Origin: Streptomyces roseus
Lineage (GTDB): Bacteria > Actinomycetota > Actinomycetes > Streptomycetales > Streptomycetaceae
Length of the DNA stretch: 64,000 bases
NCBI RefSeq assembly: GCF_001044425.1
Contig: NZ_LFML01000163.1
Span: 137,784 to 201,783 of the forward strand
Direction: 5' to 3'
Under the pieces are notes generated by a model. That model did not search any database. It saw only the letters and a program-made list of their open reading frames with translations, and was not told where the DNA came from. A program made the translations under genes and the position numbers. Positions 26,501 through 34,152 of this stretch are shown here, piece by piece (the stretch's first letter is position 1; each line of letters opens with the position of its first letter).

Positions 26501-26910
26501 ACCGGCCGCGGCCACTCGCCCGCGAGCAGCCGTACGTGCTCGTGGCCGAGCGCGGCGAGCAGGGTCAGGTCGGCGTCGCGGCCGGAAGCGGCGGCGCCGG
26601 GGAGCCCGTACGAACGGCTGAGGGCCACGCTCTCGGAGGCCACCGGAAACCGCCCGAACACCTCGTCCGCGAAGCTCCGTACGGACTCGTCGTCCTTGGC
26701 GCGGGAGGAAGCGGGACGGCCGCTGGTGACCACGACGGTGGTCCGGGGTCGTTCCGGGCCGGCCAGGGTCCGCCGGAGCCCTTCCTCTCCCACGCCACGG
26801 GTGAAGGCCGTCAGCGCGGTCAGGGCGGTCGCGGTGATCAATACGGTGAGCAGTGCGGCGACACCGAGCGGCCATCGCCCGCGCAGTCGGCGCACGACGA
26901 AGCCGAGCAC
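23590..26910 (-). CDS. FtsX-like ABC transporter permease (first of pair)
   Basis: A 1106-residue permease of the same layout as its downstream neighbour. First span at about 14-35 (PLGVAALLTVLITATALTALT), an outside domain, a span cluster at about 305-590, a second outside domain to about 910, and three C-terminal spans to about 1085. The two proteins probably form a heterodimer served by the AbrB-tailed ATPase encoded at the end of the unit. GTG at 26910 follows GGGGGAGG. The genes are stop/start overlapped throughout, so the three are one operon. Confidence 0.88.
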   Translation of the reverse strand: MLGFVVRRLRGRWPLGVAALLTVLITATALTALTAFTRGVGEEGLRRTLAGPERPRTTVVVTSGRPASSRAKDDESVRSFADEVFGRFPVASESVALSRSYGLPGAAASGRDADLTLLAALGHEHVRLLAGEWPRPVAAAVAGGTPPQVAVPRAALARLGLAESALPAPVRLDDRFGGPPLTVLVTGVYRAADPDAGYWRLDPLGGREIQAGAFTTYGPLMVDDTAFTTGGLLQEYRGTLLTPDLGTIRTSEAAAVSTAANTAGISLQRTTSLRTSTELPALLAELHSGLLVARSALLAGALQLGVLSAAALLLVSHLMTIRQEPERVLLIARGASRRRLGALGAAESLLLALPAAVLAPLLTPPLLHLFGRVGPLGRVHLEIPDTWLVWPVAAGCALACVLLTTLPSVLRGASAAVLRRAGGRQAVVRGAARSGLDLAVVALAVLGYQQLSYHRGSDAPGAGGSTAGDLGVEPVLVAAPSLALVAGTLLVLRLLPFAARAGGRLAARGRSLGPALVGWQLARRPGRAAGPVLLLVLAVSSGTLALGQHTAWSASQRDQADFATAGGLRISGSSMSAMGQGGRYGALPGGDRLIPVVREEQQLPGGGVGDVVALDAAKVGERVPLRADLRGGHGMRELFTPLAAGAGATGAGPAGTPAAGPGIALPGSPRRIDLDVTVRTAGTSWATVSLLLRDRFGATHGTTPVRLPTSGDATLPFGLDTLTDAPVGAAAAPLTLAGIRLAYAGDGGPAGDGSELALRRITVSDAADGAAVPVAVPPASSGPGPGGAGGWRSAPPQEPRSPQAAVVTPVPAGSTDLLRLRYQGGFGTEKGVHALLFPAPAAPAAASVPAVATTHYLRSLGASVGDTVRITLDGATVPVRITAAVDALPVVGRTALAVDLHTLGRFLLESAGQQPAPPTEWWLPAASTADPVPARAAAALREGARTERVQLREEITAGLLDDPLSAGPQSALAALAVACAVLAAIGFATSTAAERRVRGREFSVLLALGTPRRSLAGASAAEGGVLIVLGTAVGTGLGVALVHLMAPLVVLTPAAQLPFPPVRVDMPFWQTLLTAAAIAAVPLLSAAFSGPRGRDIAARLRPVEEM

Positions 26911-27104
26911 GTGTGCAGTTCCTCCCCCATCCGGACTTTCGGTACCGGATAGCGGACGATGCTGTCAGATTCGGGCGGTGAGAGGAAGGGACTTGCGTGA
27001 ATAGCGTGACAGGTGCGCAAATGTGAGCGGAAATCCGCAGTGGCGGAATGCGCGGAAGGCTGGGGCGGGGGCACCGCGCACCACTCAACGGGGGAGTGCA
27101 GATC
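26911..27104. promoter_or_regulatory. Divergent promoter region of the ABC genes
   Basis: A 194-base region between the permease operon and the divergent ATPase gene. It is less GC-rich than its surroundings (26930-27040) and should hold both promoters. No convincing operator palindrome identified. Confidence 0.5.
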
Positions 27105-27845
27105 ATGACGGTCAAACGGGAGACCACGACGACGGTCACCGCACCGCGGAAGGACGGCGACACGCCCATCGTGGTCGTGGACGACGTACGCCACAGCTTC
27201 GGCAGCGGACCACGGGCCGTCCACGCCCTGCGCGGCGTGTCCTTCGACATCCGCCGCGGCGAACTCGTCGCCCTCAGGGGCCGGTCGGGCTCGGGCAAGA
27301 CCACCCTGCTGAACCTCGTCGGCGGCCTCGACAGTCCGACCGGCGGCCGGATCACCCTCGACGGCACCGACCTGGCCGCCCTCGACGAGCCGGGCCTGCT
27401 CGCACTGCGCCGCGACCGCATCGGCTTCGTCTTCCAGTCCTTCGGCCTGATCCCCGTCCTCACCGCCGTCGAGAACGTCGGCGTACCGATGCGACTGCGG
27501 CGCATCCCCGCCAAGGAGCGCGAGGAACGCGCCCGGACCCTGCTCGCCCTGGTAGGCCTCGCGGATCACGCCGAGCAACGCCCCGGCGAACTCTCCGGCG
27601 GCCAGCAGCAGCGCGTCGCGGTGGCCCGTGCCCTGGCGAACGACCCCGACCTGATCATCGCGGACGAACCCACGGGTCAACTCGATCTGGAAACCGGTCG
27701 CTCGATCATGGAACTATTGCGCGCGGTGGTCCGCAGCAAGGCCGTCACCATCCTCGTCGCCACCCACGACCCCAACCTGATCGAACTCGCCGACCGCGTA
27801 GTGGAACTGCGCGACGGCCGCATCATCACTCCCGGGGACGCGTAG
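27105..27845 (+). CDS. ABC transporter ATPase, MacB/LolD type
   Basis: A 246-residue ATPase of the lipoprotein/macrolide export class. Walker [10 protein letters not shown] at 59-67, Q-loop in [10 protein letters not shown], signature LSGGQQQR, Walker B LIIADEPT. It lacks the AbrB-like tail of the other ATPase. ATG at 27105 has GGGGGAG upstream; an earlier in-frame start only adds a glycine/arginine-rich lead. It is divergent from the two permease genes and has no permease of its own nearby, so it may share those permeases. Confidence 0.92.
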   Translation: MTVKRETTTTVTAPRKDGDTPIVVVDDVRHSFGSGPRAVHALRGVSFDIRRGELVALRGRSGSGKTTLLNLVGGLDSPTGGRITLDGTDLAALDEPGLLALRRDRIGFVFQSFGLIPVLTAVENVGVPMRLRRIPAKEREERARTLLALVGLADHAEQRPGELSGGQQQRVAVARALANDPDLIIADEPTGQLDLETGRSIMELLRAVVRSKAVTILVATHDPNLIELADRVVELRDGRIITPGDA

Positions 27846-28011
27846 GAAGTCCGGGCGGGGGTGCGCACCCGAACTTGCCCCGCACCTCGGGTGATCGGTC
27901 GGCGATGACCCGGTGGTGCCCGGCCACGACGCGCATGGTGCAGACAACGACTCCGTGCCGGGTGCTGACTGCGGTCGATCCCAGGACAACCTCCCAGCGA
28001 GGGCGCGCAGA

Positions 28012-29109
28012 TCATCCCCTGCGCCGTATTGTCACTGCGCCGCCGGCTCGCTTCAAAGCCGCGTCGGCCTTGGCTGCGATTTCGGCGCTGACCGCCTTCA
28101 GAATCGGCCTGGGTGTGTTGTCGACAAGGTCCTTGGCTTCCTTCATGCCGAGCGAGGTCAGCTGGCGTACGACCTTGAGGACCCAGATCGGTTTGTTGCC
28201 GGCAGAGTCGAGGATGACGTCGTAGAACTCTTCATCGTCCCTGCAACCGCCTTGTGTCGGCGGGTTGGTGTTCTCCCCTCGGCGGGTGGATGTCGCTGAC
28301 AGCCCCCCAAGTGCCGCGATCGCGGCACTTGCATCAGGGCGGTGTTCGGGCTTCTTCGTCAGCAGTTGTTCGATCAGCGCGGTCAGCGGGCCCGCGTTCC
28401 GCAATGGCGGATGTGGTTCAAAGGCTACCGCCGCCATGATCGCCGCCGCCGACATACGACGAAACGGTGAGGTTCCCTCGACCGTCTCGAACAATGTCGC
28501 TCCAAGGGAGAAGAGGTCTCCCGCCGGGTTGTCCGCGCCCGGGACAGGGCCGAAGCGCTCGGGGGCCATGTACTCGAGGGTGCCGACAACCATGCCGGTG
28601 GAGGTGAGCGAGGTGTCGTCGCGGTGTTTGGCGATACCGAAATCAGTCAGCAGCACCTGCCCGTTGGCGGCCAGCATGATGTTGGCCGGTTTGACGTCCC
28701 GGTGCACGATGCCAAGCCGGTGCGCGGCCCTGAGAGCCGTCAGTACACCGAGGGCGATCTCAGAGGCCCGTTCCGGTTCCAGGCGAGTGCGTCGCTTGAG
28801 TTCCTGCGCCAGGGACACACCATCAATGAGGCGCATCACCACCCACGGCAGGCCGTCCTCAGTGACCACGTCATACACGGCCACCACGTTCGGCTCGTCG
28901 CGTAACGCGGCGGCATTGCGCGCCTCGCGCTTCGCCCTCGCGATGAGCTCCGCCCGCTCTGCGGCGGAGGTGTGCGGGTCGATCTTGATGCGCTTGATCG
29001 CAACCAAGGCACTCAAGCGCTCGTCGTACGCCCGCCATACCTCGCCGAACCCTCCCGCGGCTATGACGTCGAGCAACCGATAGTGACCACCGATCAACCG
29101 CTCCGCCAC
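28012..29109 (-). CDS. Ser/Thr protein kinase fused to ribosomal L7/L12 C-terminal domain
   Basis: A 365-residue protein. Residues 9-270 form a complete Hanks-type kinase: glycine loop AAGGFGEVW at 18-25, ATP-binding K39 in VAIK, catalytic HRD at 136-138, DFG at 156-158, and an activation segment with several Ser/Thr. After a linker, residues 294-365 match the C-terminal domain of ribosomal protein L7/L12 (KVVRQLTSLGMKEAKDLVDN). That domain in the ribosome recruits translational GTPases. No membrane span, unlike most actinomycete kinases with sensor domains, so it acts in the cytoplasm. GTG at 29109 follows GGAGGG. Possible role: phosphorylation of, or docking to, translation factors (inference). 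Confidence 0.93.
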   Translation of the reverse strand: MAERLIGGHYRLLDVIAAGGFGEVWRAYDERLSALVAIKRIKIDPHTSAAERAELIARAKREARNAAALRDEPNVVAVYDVVTEDGLPWVVMRLIDGVSLAQELKRRTRLEPERASEIALGVLTALRAAHRLGIVHRDVKPANIMLAANGQVLLTDFGIAKHRDDTSLTSTGMVVGTLEYMAPERFGPVPGADNPAGDLFSLGATLFETVEGTSPFRRMSAAAIMAAVAFEPHPPLRNAGPLTALIEQLLTKKPEHRPDASAAIAALGGLSATSTRRGENTNPPTQGGCRDDEEFYDVILDSAGNKPIWVLKVVRQLTSLGMKEAKDLVDNTPRPILKAVSAEIAAKADAALKRAGGAVTIRRRG

Positions 29110-29429
29110 GAGAGCCCTCCGTCATCAGGTTCGACATTGCCAGGAGCGTACTTCGCGGACCCGGGACGGGGCGTGCGTATCGGATGATCAGCTATGGCGC
29201 GAGCCAGGTCGAGCTTCCCTGAGGTGGCCGGCGTTCCCCGCCGCTACCGACGGCTCCGGGAGACCCCCGACCGCCCCGCGGTCGCGGGCGTCCGCGGGGC
29301 GGGGGCGGAGGTCCGTACTCCGCAACAACGGGATCCCGGCCCGGTGACGAACCGCGTCCGGCCGTCGCCCCGGCTGCATTGCGGCGGCTACGGTGCGGCG
29401 ACGGCGGAATCCGGGAGAGGGAGAAGACC

Positions 29430-30029
29430 ATGAGAGCGGTTCGGAGGCAGGTGGCCGTGGCCGCCCTGGCGGTGTGCGGCGTACTGGCGCTCACCGCCTG
29501 TCAGAACGGCGACGACCTGGCCGCGCCGGACGCGAAGCCCACCGCGGCCGCCTCGGCCCCGCCCACCGCCGGCGCCACGGTCGCCGTGCCGGCCCCTTCG
29601 AAGACCGGCGCGGCGCCCAAGCCCTCGGCAACGGCCACCCCGGCGGCGAAGAATCCACCCGCACCAGCCCCGCCCCCCGCGCCGACCTGCGGCGCCGACC
29701 ACAGGATGCCGATCTCGCCCGACACGATCGCCGTGCACCGCTACACGCCCGAGGGCGGTATGACCACTCTCATCGTCCAACACGGCACGTACGGTTGCCC
29801 CGGGCGCTTCGAACCGTCGGGCGCGTGGACGTACATCCCGATCGCGGAGACGGCCAAGATCACCGCGACGGCGCCGATCCTCGGGCCCTCCACGGTGACG
29901 GGCAAGCCGATCTCCACCAGCGAGCTGACCGGGTGGCTGGACACCCACCCGGACAAGGGCCTGCCCTTCCGCTACCACCTGAACGCGGCGGGGGTCATCG
30001 ACACCCTCGACGAGATCTACGTCAAGTAG
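29430..30029 (+). CDS. Secreted lipoprotein
   Basis: A 199-residue putative lipoprotein. Lipobox LTAC with the lipidated Cys at residue 24 after a hydrophobic stretch (VAVAALAVCGVLAL). Residues 30-85 are a Pro/Ala/Thr-rich linker that would span the wall. The C-terminal domain (about 88-199) is globular with two cysteines that could bond. No family recognised. ATG at 29430 has GAGAGGGAGAA upstream. It is divergent from the kinase gene, 320 bases away, with the intervening part GC-rich and without clear signals. Confidence 0.85.
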   Translation: MRAVRRQVAVAALAVCGVLALTACQNGDDLAAPDAKPTAAASAPPTAGATVAVPAPSKTGAAPKPSATATPAAKNPPAPAPPPAPTCGADHRMPISPDTIAVHRYTPEGGMTTLIVQHGTYGCPGRFEPSGAWTYIPIAETAKITATAPILGPSTVTGKPISTSELTGWLDTHPDKGLPFRYHLNAAGVIDTLDEIYVK

Positions 30030-30265
30030 CACGCCGAGCGCCTCCCGGGCTGCTACCAGATGGAGTCGACCCTCTTTGAGTGGTCGATGAACGCGTTGCG
30101 GCTGTGCTGGTATATGTCGCATACGACCTGGTTGCGGCGCTGGCATGGGTGTCCTGGTTGCGGGGCCGGCAGACGCTCGCCGGAGGAGATGTGCGCGGCT
30201 TACCGGCGCCGGGCCGCGGGAAGGCCGGCGCTCCGAACCTGCGAAGGCTGGTAGTGCTTTGTCGC

Positions 30266-30520
30266 TTAGGTTGAACTCGCGATGTCGGTGGTCAGCCCGG
30301 TGGCGGCCAGGCAGCCGTCGATGAGCTGAGGTCGGTACTGGATCTCCCGTAAGCCGCGCCTGACCGTCCGCACGAGGTGGCCCTGGTCCGCGAAGGCGAC
30401 GTTGGCCAGGAATCCGCTTCGCAAAGGGATCAGATGCCCTCGACCGGGTTGAGGTCGGGCGCGTATGGGGGGGGCAGCCAGTCCTGGGCCGCGATGGACT
30501 CCTTCAGCTGCGAATAGTCG
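30266..30520 (-). pseudogene. IS630-type transposase C-terminal remnant
   Basis: The minus strand reads ESIAAQDWL, then LPPPYAPDLNPVEGI followed by a stop codon where Trp is expected. After a one-base shift, LANVAFADQGHLVRTVRRGL and IQYRPQLIDGCLAATGL follow. This is the catalytic-Glu end of an IS630-family DDE transposase, broken by a nonsense change and a frameshift. The N-terminal two thirds and the inverted repeats are missing. Confidence 0.8.
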
Positions 30521-30691
30521 GACGTGATTCAGCTGGTCAGCGGCTTTGAGACGACGCACGGCGTCACTCTCCCCACCGAGGCGCTCGGCGACTTCGTGAC
30601 CGCCGAGCAGATCATCGAGGCAGTCGAGAAGAGGGCAGGCGATGAAGTAGAGGCTCGTGCGGTGGGGCGATCTTCTAGAGCGGGGGAGTAG
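30521..30691 (+). pseudogene. C-terminal half of an acyl carrier protein gene
   Basis: The 56 codons read DVIQLVSGFETTHGVTLPTE then ALGDFVTAEQIIEAVEKRAG. This matches the part of an acyl carrier protein just after the phosphopantetheine serine (helix II, loop, helices III/IV). The serine and helix I are missing because the frame is truncated at the IS630 debris. No start codon, so presumably dead; it is a scar of a lost biosynthetic gene. Confidence 0.6.
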
Positions 30692-31133
30692 GGGGCTGAG
30701 AGCCTGGTTCGCTCTCGACGGGTACGAGGAAGACATCGTCGACGTAGCACCACGCCCAAGGGCTCTCCACCGCGGCCGCGACCGCGTGGCAGGTGTCCTG
30801 TGCGTGCTTCCACGCATGGGCTCCCGGAGAGCTGTCGCAGCAGCCGTTGTGCCCGCAGGCCAAGCAGACCCGCAGGTGAACCCAATCGCCCCGTCCTGCG
30901 GCCTGGCATTCCTCGCAGCCCGTGATTCGCAGTGGAGCCCGCGCCGGTTCCCCGGCGTGCGGGCACGGGCGCGGTTCCGAGCGCCCGTGGTCGGGCGCCG
31001 TGCGCCAGCCGGCGCTCGGCAGGCGCAGAACGTCACGGTCGACTCCTGGATCTTGCGGCTGATCTGGGGCCCGCTCCGAACGATTCCGTTCCGAACGGTT
31101 CGAGTCGACGGTGTTCTCACGGGTGGGCTTCAT
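30675..31133 (-). CDS. UBP-type zinc-finger protein
   Basis: A 152-residue protein whose C-terminal two thirds is a zinc finger of the ubiquitin-hydrolase type: CEECQAAGRGDWVHLRVC, CGHNGCCDSS, then H-x-H and a closing WAWCYVDDVFL. Bacteria lack ubiquitin; such stand-alone fingers in actinomycetes have no established role, though the domain usually binds a C-terminal di-glycine. The first 50 residues are polar and vary in relatives. ATG at 31133 has AGG 7 nt upstream. The end overlaps the tail of the carrier-protein relic on the other strand. Confidence 0.82.
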   Translation of the reverse strand: MKPTRENTVDSNRSERNRSERAPDQPQDPGVDRDVLRLPSAGWRTAPDHGRSEPRPCPHAGEPARAPLRITGCEECQAAGRGDWVHLRVCLACGHNGCCDSSPGAHAWKHAQDTCHAVAAAVESPWAWCYVDDVFLVPVESEPGSQPPTPPL

Positions 31134-31622
31134 TACGGGCCTCGTATCACGTCGTGTGTCTCTATGCCGTATTCCGTCGTGGCGCTACGTACGGATGCGG
31201 GCCGGTCCGGCTGCCGGGCGGCGAGCAGGGGGCCCGCCGGACCGTGTGCGAACGGCCCTCGGCACCCCGGAGCTGCGCGGCCTGGAGCGCGGCGGTGTCA
31301 TTGACGTCCACGCATACGACTCCGCCTGGAAGCGTTCCGGCCGGATGCGCCGCCCGCCCTCAGCATTCACGGATACACGAGCACGCGCAGGTCGGGGCTC
31401 ATCCCGCACCCTGTGGGTAGCGGTTCACTCCAGCCCTTCGAGCGCGGTGTCGGGGCCGCGGTGTGACTGAGCCCTCCAGCTGTCCATTGAGCTTCGGGAT
31501 TGTCCTGTTGAGCGCCGCAGGCGCCAGCAAGGTGAGGCCCGTACGTGCTTTGCCGGGGTGTTCGCCGTCCTTCCCTTCGTCCGAGAGCGGGCGTTGTCGG
31601 TGGGCGCTGACAGGGTGTGGGC
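31134..31622. other. Intergenic region, no supported gene
   Basis: About 490 bases. Open frames on both strands are arginine/proline-rich shadows. No repeat or terminator identified. Confidence 0.4.
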
Positions 31623-32816
31623 ATGACGAATGACGAGAGTGCCCGCATGACGCGGATCCTGAGCGGATTGCCGGCGGGCGCCCAAGCCCTGCTGTTGGGT
31701 ACGGATTGGGAGTCTCTCCAGCACGCCTACGGCTCCGGCGAGGACATACCCCTCTCGCTGTGCTCCCTCGTGGACGAAGATCCAGAGGTCCGGTCCGAGG
31801 CGTTGGCCGCGCTGGACATGGCTGTGCTGCACCAGGGCTCCCTGTACACCGTCACCGCGCCCGCAGTCCTGTTCGTCGCCGCGATCCTCGACCATCGCGT
31901 GGCCCTCGCCGAGCACGAGGGGCACTTCCCGTGGGATGACGGCCCGTCGCGCACCTTGCGGGCCGCCCTGCTCGTCTGGCTGGGACAAGTTGCCGAGTCG
32001 GCCGCCTACGGGGAGGACCTCGTACGCGAGCGAACCGACTGGCAGTGGGAGCCCTGGCATGACCGGGCAAGGCACGAGCACGACCCGGACGAGCTCGCCG
32101 CACTGCACGCGTGCCGGGAGATACGCCCCGCCTTGTACGACGCCGTCGAACCGTTCCTGTCCTCTCCCGACGCTCACGTCCGAGAGGCCGCGCTCGGCGC
32201 CGCGGTGCCGCTCCTCACCGCCCCAGAGCTCGCCGACCGGGTGCCGCAGGCCGCCACGTTGCTGCGGGCGCGTCTGGGTACGGGGTCGGGGCGACGGGAG
32301 CGAGCGAGTGTGGCGCGGGCGCTCGGAGTGTGGGGGATGGACACCTCCGACCTGCTCACCGATTCCGACCCGGCTGTGCGGGTCTGCGCCGCGCTCGGGC
32401 CCGCCCAAGTAGATCGGCCACGCGCTCTCGCCGTCCTCCTCCACGCCCTTCGGGACCCGCAGACGACGGACGGATGGTTCCCCGAACCGCTGCCCGGGCT
32501 CGACGGGTGGTTCCGGTTCACCGTGCTGCGCTCCGCGCTCGCCCTGGCAGAAACCTTCGAAGAGGTGGCATCGGTGGCGGTCGCTATCGTGGCAGCCAGA
32601 GGCACGTCGGTCGTCGACTTCGAGCGCGGGCCCATCCTGTTCAGAGCTTTTGCCGGTGGGTACGACCCGGCCCACCCGCTCTCCAGCGCCCAACGCGACT
32701 TGCTGCGGGCATTCGTGGACACCGACGATGCGACGGGCGGTATCGGCAGGAACACGTTGTGGTTCCGTGCGGCCGGGCTGCCCGACAATCGAGAGGGCAT
32801 CGCCGCGTTGCTGTGA
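31623..32816 (+). CDS. HEAT-repeat-like protein
   Basis: A 397-residue protein built from helical pairs resembling HEAT repeats, with recurring D-P-x-V-R phrases (DEDPEVRSEALAALD at about 52-66, SPDAHVREAALGAAVPLL at about 186, DSDPAVRVCAALG at about 247). Function unknown; HEAT proteins are scaffolds. Similar proteins occur in streptomycetes as immunity-like or hypothetical proteins. ATG at 31623 versus GTG two codons earlier cannot be decided. Cytoplasmic, single gene. Confidence 0.82.
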   Translation: MTNDESARMTRILSGLPAGAQALLLGTDWESLQHAYGSGEDIPLSLCSLVDEDPEVRSEALAALDMAVLHQGSLYTVTAPAVLFVAAILDHRVALAEHEGHFPWDDGPSRTLRAALLVWLGQVAESAAYGEDLVRERTDWQWEPWHDRARHEHDPDELAALHACREIRPALYDAVEPFLSSPDAHVREAALGAAVPLLTAPELADRVPQAATLLRARLGTGSGRRERASVARALGVWGMDTSDLLTDSDPAVRVCAALGPAQVDRPRALAVLLHALRDPQTTDGWFPEPLPGLDGWFRFTVLRSALALAETFEEVASVAVAIVAARGTSVVDFERGPILFRAFAGGYDPAHPLSSAQRDLLRAFVDTDDATGGIGRNTLWFRAAGLPDNREGIAALL

Positions 32817-33270
32817 CCTTGCCCGCCACCACACTGTCAGCCCTGGCGCTCCCCAGCCGAGGGTGAGTCGGGAGGTGCTCCGGATGCCGGCAGCCGGCCA
32901 CTGGGGGGCGGTAGGGGAAGGCATGATCGAGTCTCTGGGGATTCGATGGTGGGGGTGTGGTGTGGGGGACTGGCTCTGTCGAGGGCGTTGAGGACCTCGG
33001 TGGGGTCCTCGTGATGCCGGTCGGCCGCGCGCACGGTGTAGCGGGTCAGGCTGGTGACGACGGCGGCTTCGGCGCCTTTGCCGCACACCCCGATCCCACC
33101 CCGCGCACCGGTACCTCGTCCGCATCTCACCCCCACACCGTGGAGGCAACCGGACCGGTGGCTGCGGCAGGGGAGCCGGAGCACCGGCGTCGGCGAAGGT
33201 ACTCACCATCACGGCCGCGAGGGCACCGGTGGCCGGGGCGGGCACGGCGGGCGGTGGGGCGCGGGCCTCG
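32817..33270. other. Intergenic region with decayed phosphatase fragment
   Basis: About 450 bases between convergent genes, holding the SpoIIE-like fragment at 32968-33094. Nothing else is supported. Confidence 0.4.
32968..33094 (-). pseudogene. SpoIIE/PP2C phosphatase fragment
   Basis: The minus strand reads GVCGKGAEAAVVTSLTRYTV then RAADRHHEDPTEVLNALDRA, matching the metal-binding G-D-V-C-G-K-G-x-x-A loop and following helix of SpoIIE-type serine phosphatases. The conserved Gly-Asp just before is replaced and there is no coding continuation on either side, so only a scrap remains. Confidence 0.6.
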
Positions 33271-33696
33271 TCAGCCGGCCGCCTCGCGCTCCGCCATGGC
33301 CTGGAACTCGCCGAGGTCGTAGTTGGCCAGGACCGAGTCGAGGTTGGTGAGGGCGCCCAGATGCTCGACGAAACCCTTAGGGTCGTACTCGATCTGGAGG
33401 GCCACCCGGCTCTCCGTTGCGCTCAGCCGGTGGAAGGTCACCACGCCCGCGTGGTGCACCCCCTCCGAGGTGCGCCAGGCGATGCGCTCCTCGGGAATCA
33501 CTTCCGTGAGCTCCGCCACGAACTGCTTGTCGGCCCCGGGCAGGGAGACCTGCCAGACGAACGTGTCGGCGTCGATGCGCTTGACGTGCCGCACGTGGCT
33601 GAGGAAGGAGGGCCAGCGCTCCACGTCCTGCCACAGGGCCCAGCTCACGGAGACGGGCGCCTTGATGTCGACGGCTTCGAGCAATGAGGACGTCAT
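33271..33696 (-). CDS. SRPBCC family protein (cyclase/dehydrase-like)
   Basis: A 141-residue single-domain START-like protein. Landmarks: VDIKAPVSVSWALWQDVERWPSF at the start, VAELTEVIPEERIAWRTSEG in the middle, and HAGVVTFHRLSATESRVALQ. It is clearly paralogous to the gene at 52.4 kb. In streptomycetes this type is often found with stress or surface genes; ligand unknown. ATG at 33696 is best because GGAG lies 6 nt before; two upstream in-frame ATGs have poorer sites. Confidence 0.9.
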   Translation of the reverse strand: MTSSLLEAVDIKAPVSVSWALWQDVERWPSFLSHVRHVKRIDADTFVWQVSLPGADKQFVAELTEVIPEERIAWRTSEGVHHAGVVTFHRLSATESRVALQIEYDPKGFVEHLGALTNLDSVLANYDLGEFQAMAEREAAG

Positions 33697-34152
33697 GGGG
33701 TTCTCCATATTCTCCGAGCGGGCCATTGGTCCTCCACCGGCTACCCACGCGAACGGATTTCACCGCACGCGGGCGCACCAGAGGGCCGGTGGGCGGGGCT
33801 GGCGAACCTCACACGGGCAACGCCGCATGTTCTCCGCTTGACGGGGCACAAGGGTCTGTTGCGTCCCACCCTGCCCTTGAACACCCTCCCGAACGGACCG
33901 TCCCCCATGCCCCTTTGACTCACCGCGCCACGTCTATTTCAGGACTCCACGGTCGCGGCTCCCGAGCGAAATGCACACTAAGCACGCATCGCAGAGCGCG
34001 GAATCGGCCCCGCCGGTTGCCGCGGCCCGTTACTACTTCTGAGTCACACCCACGATCATGTAACCTCCGGAACCGCTCGATCCGTTTTCGACGATCCCCC
34101 CAGCAGGAGAACCCATGCCCACCCCTGCCACCACCCAGAAAGCCAGACGATC
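33697..34152. other. Divergent promoter region of SRPBCC and flavohemoglobin genes
   Basis: About 455 bases. The right third (34020-34110) is less GC-rich and probably holds the flavohemoglobin promoter. A short frame MPTPATTQKARRS starting at 34115 with CAGGAGA before it could be a leader peptide. No clear NsrR-type operator identified. Confidence 0.45.
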
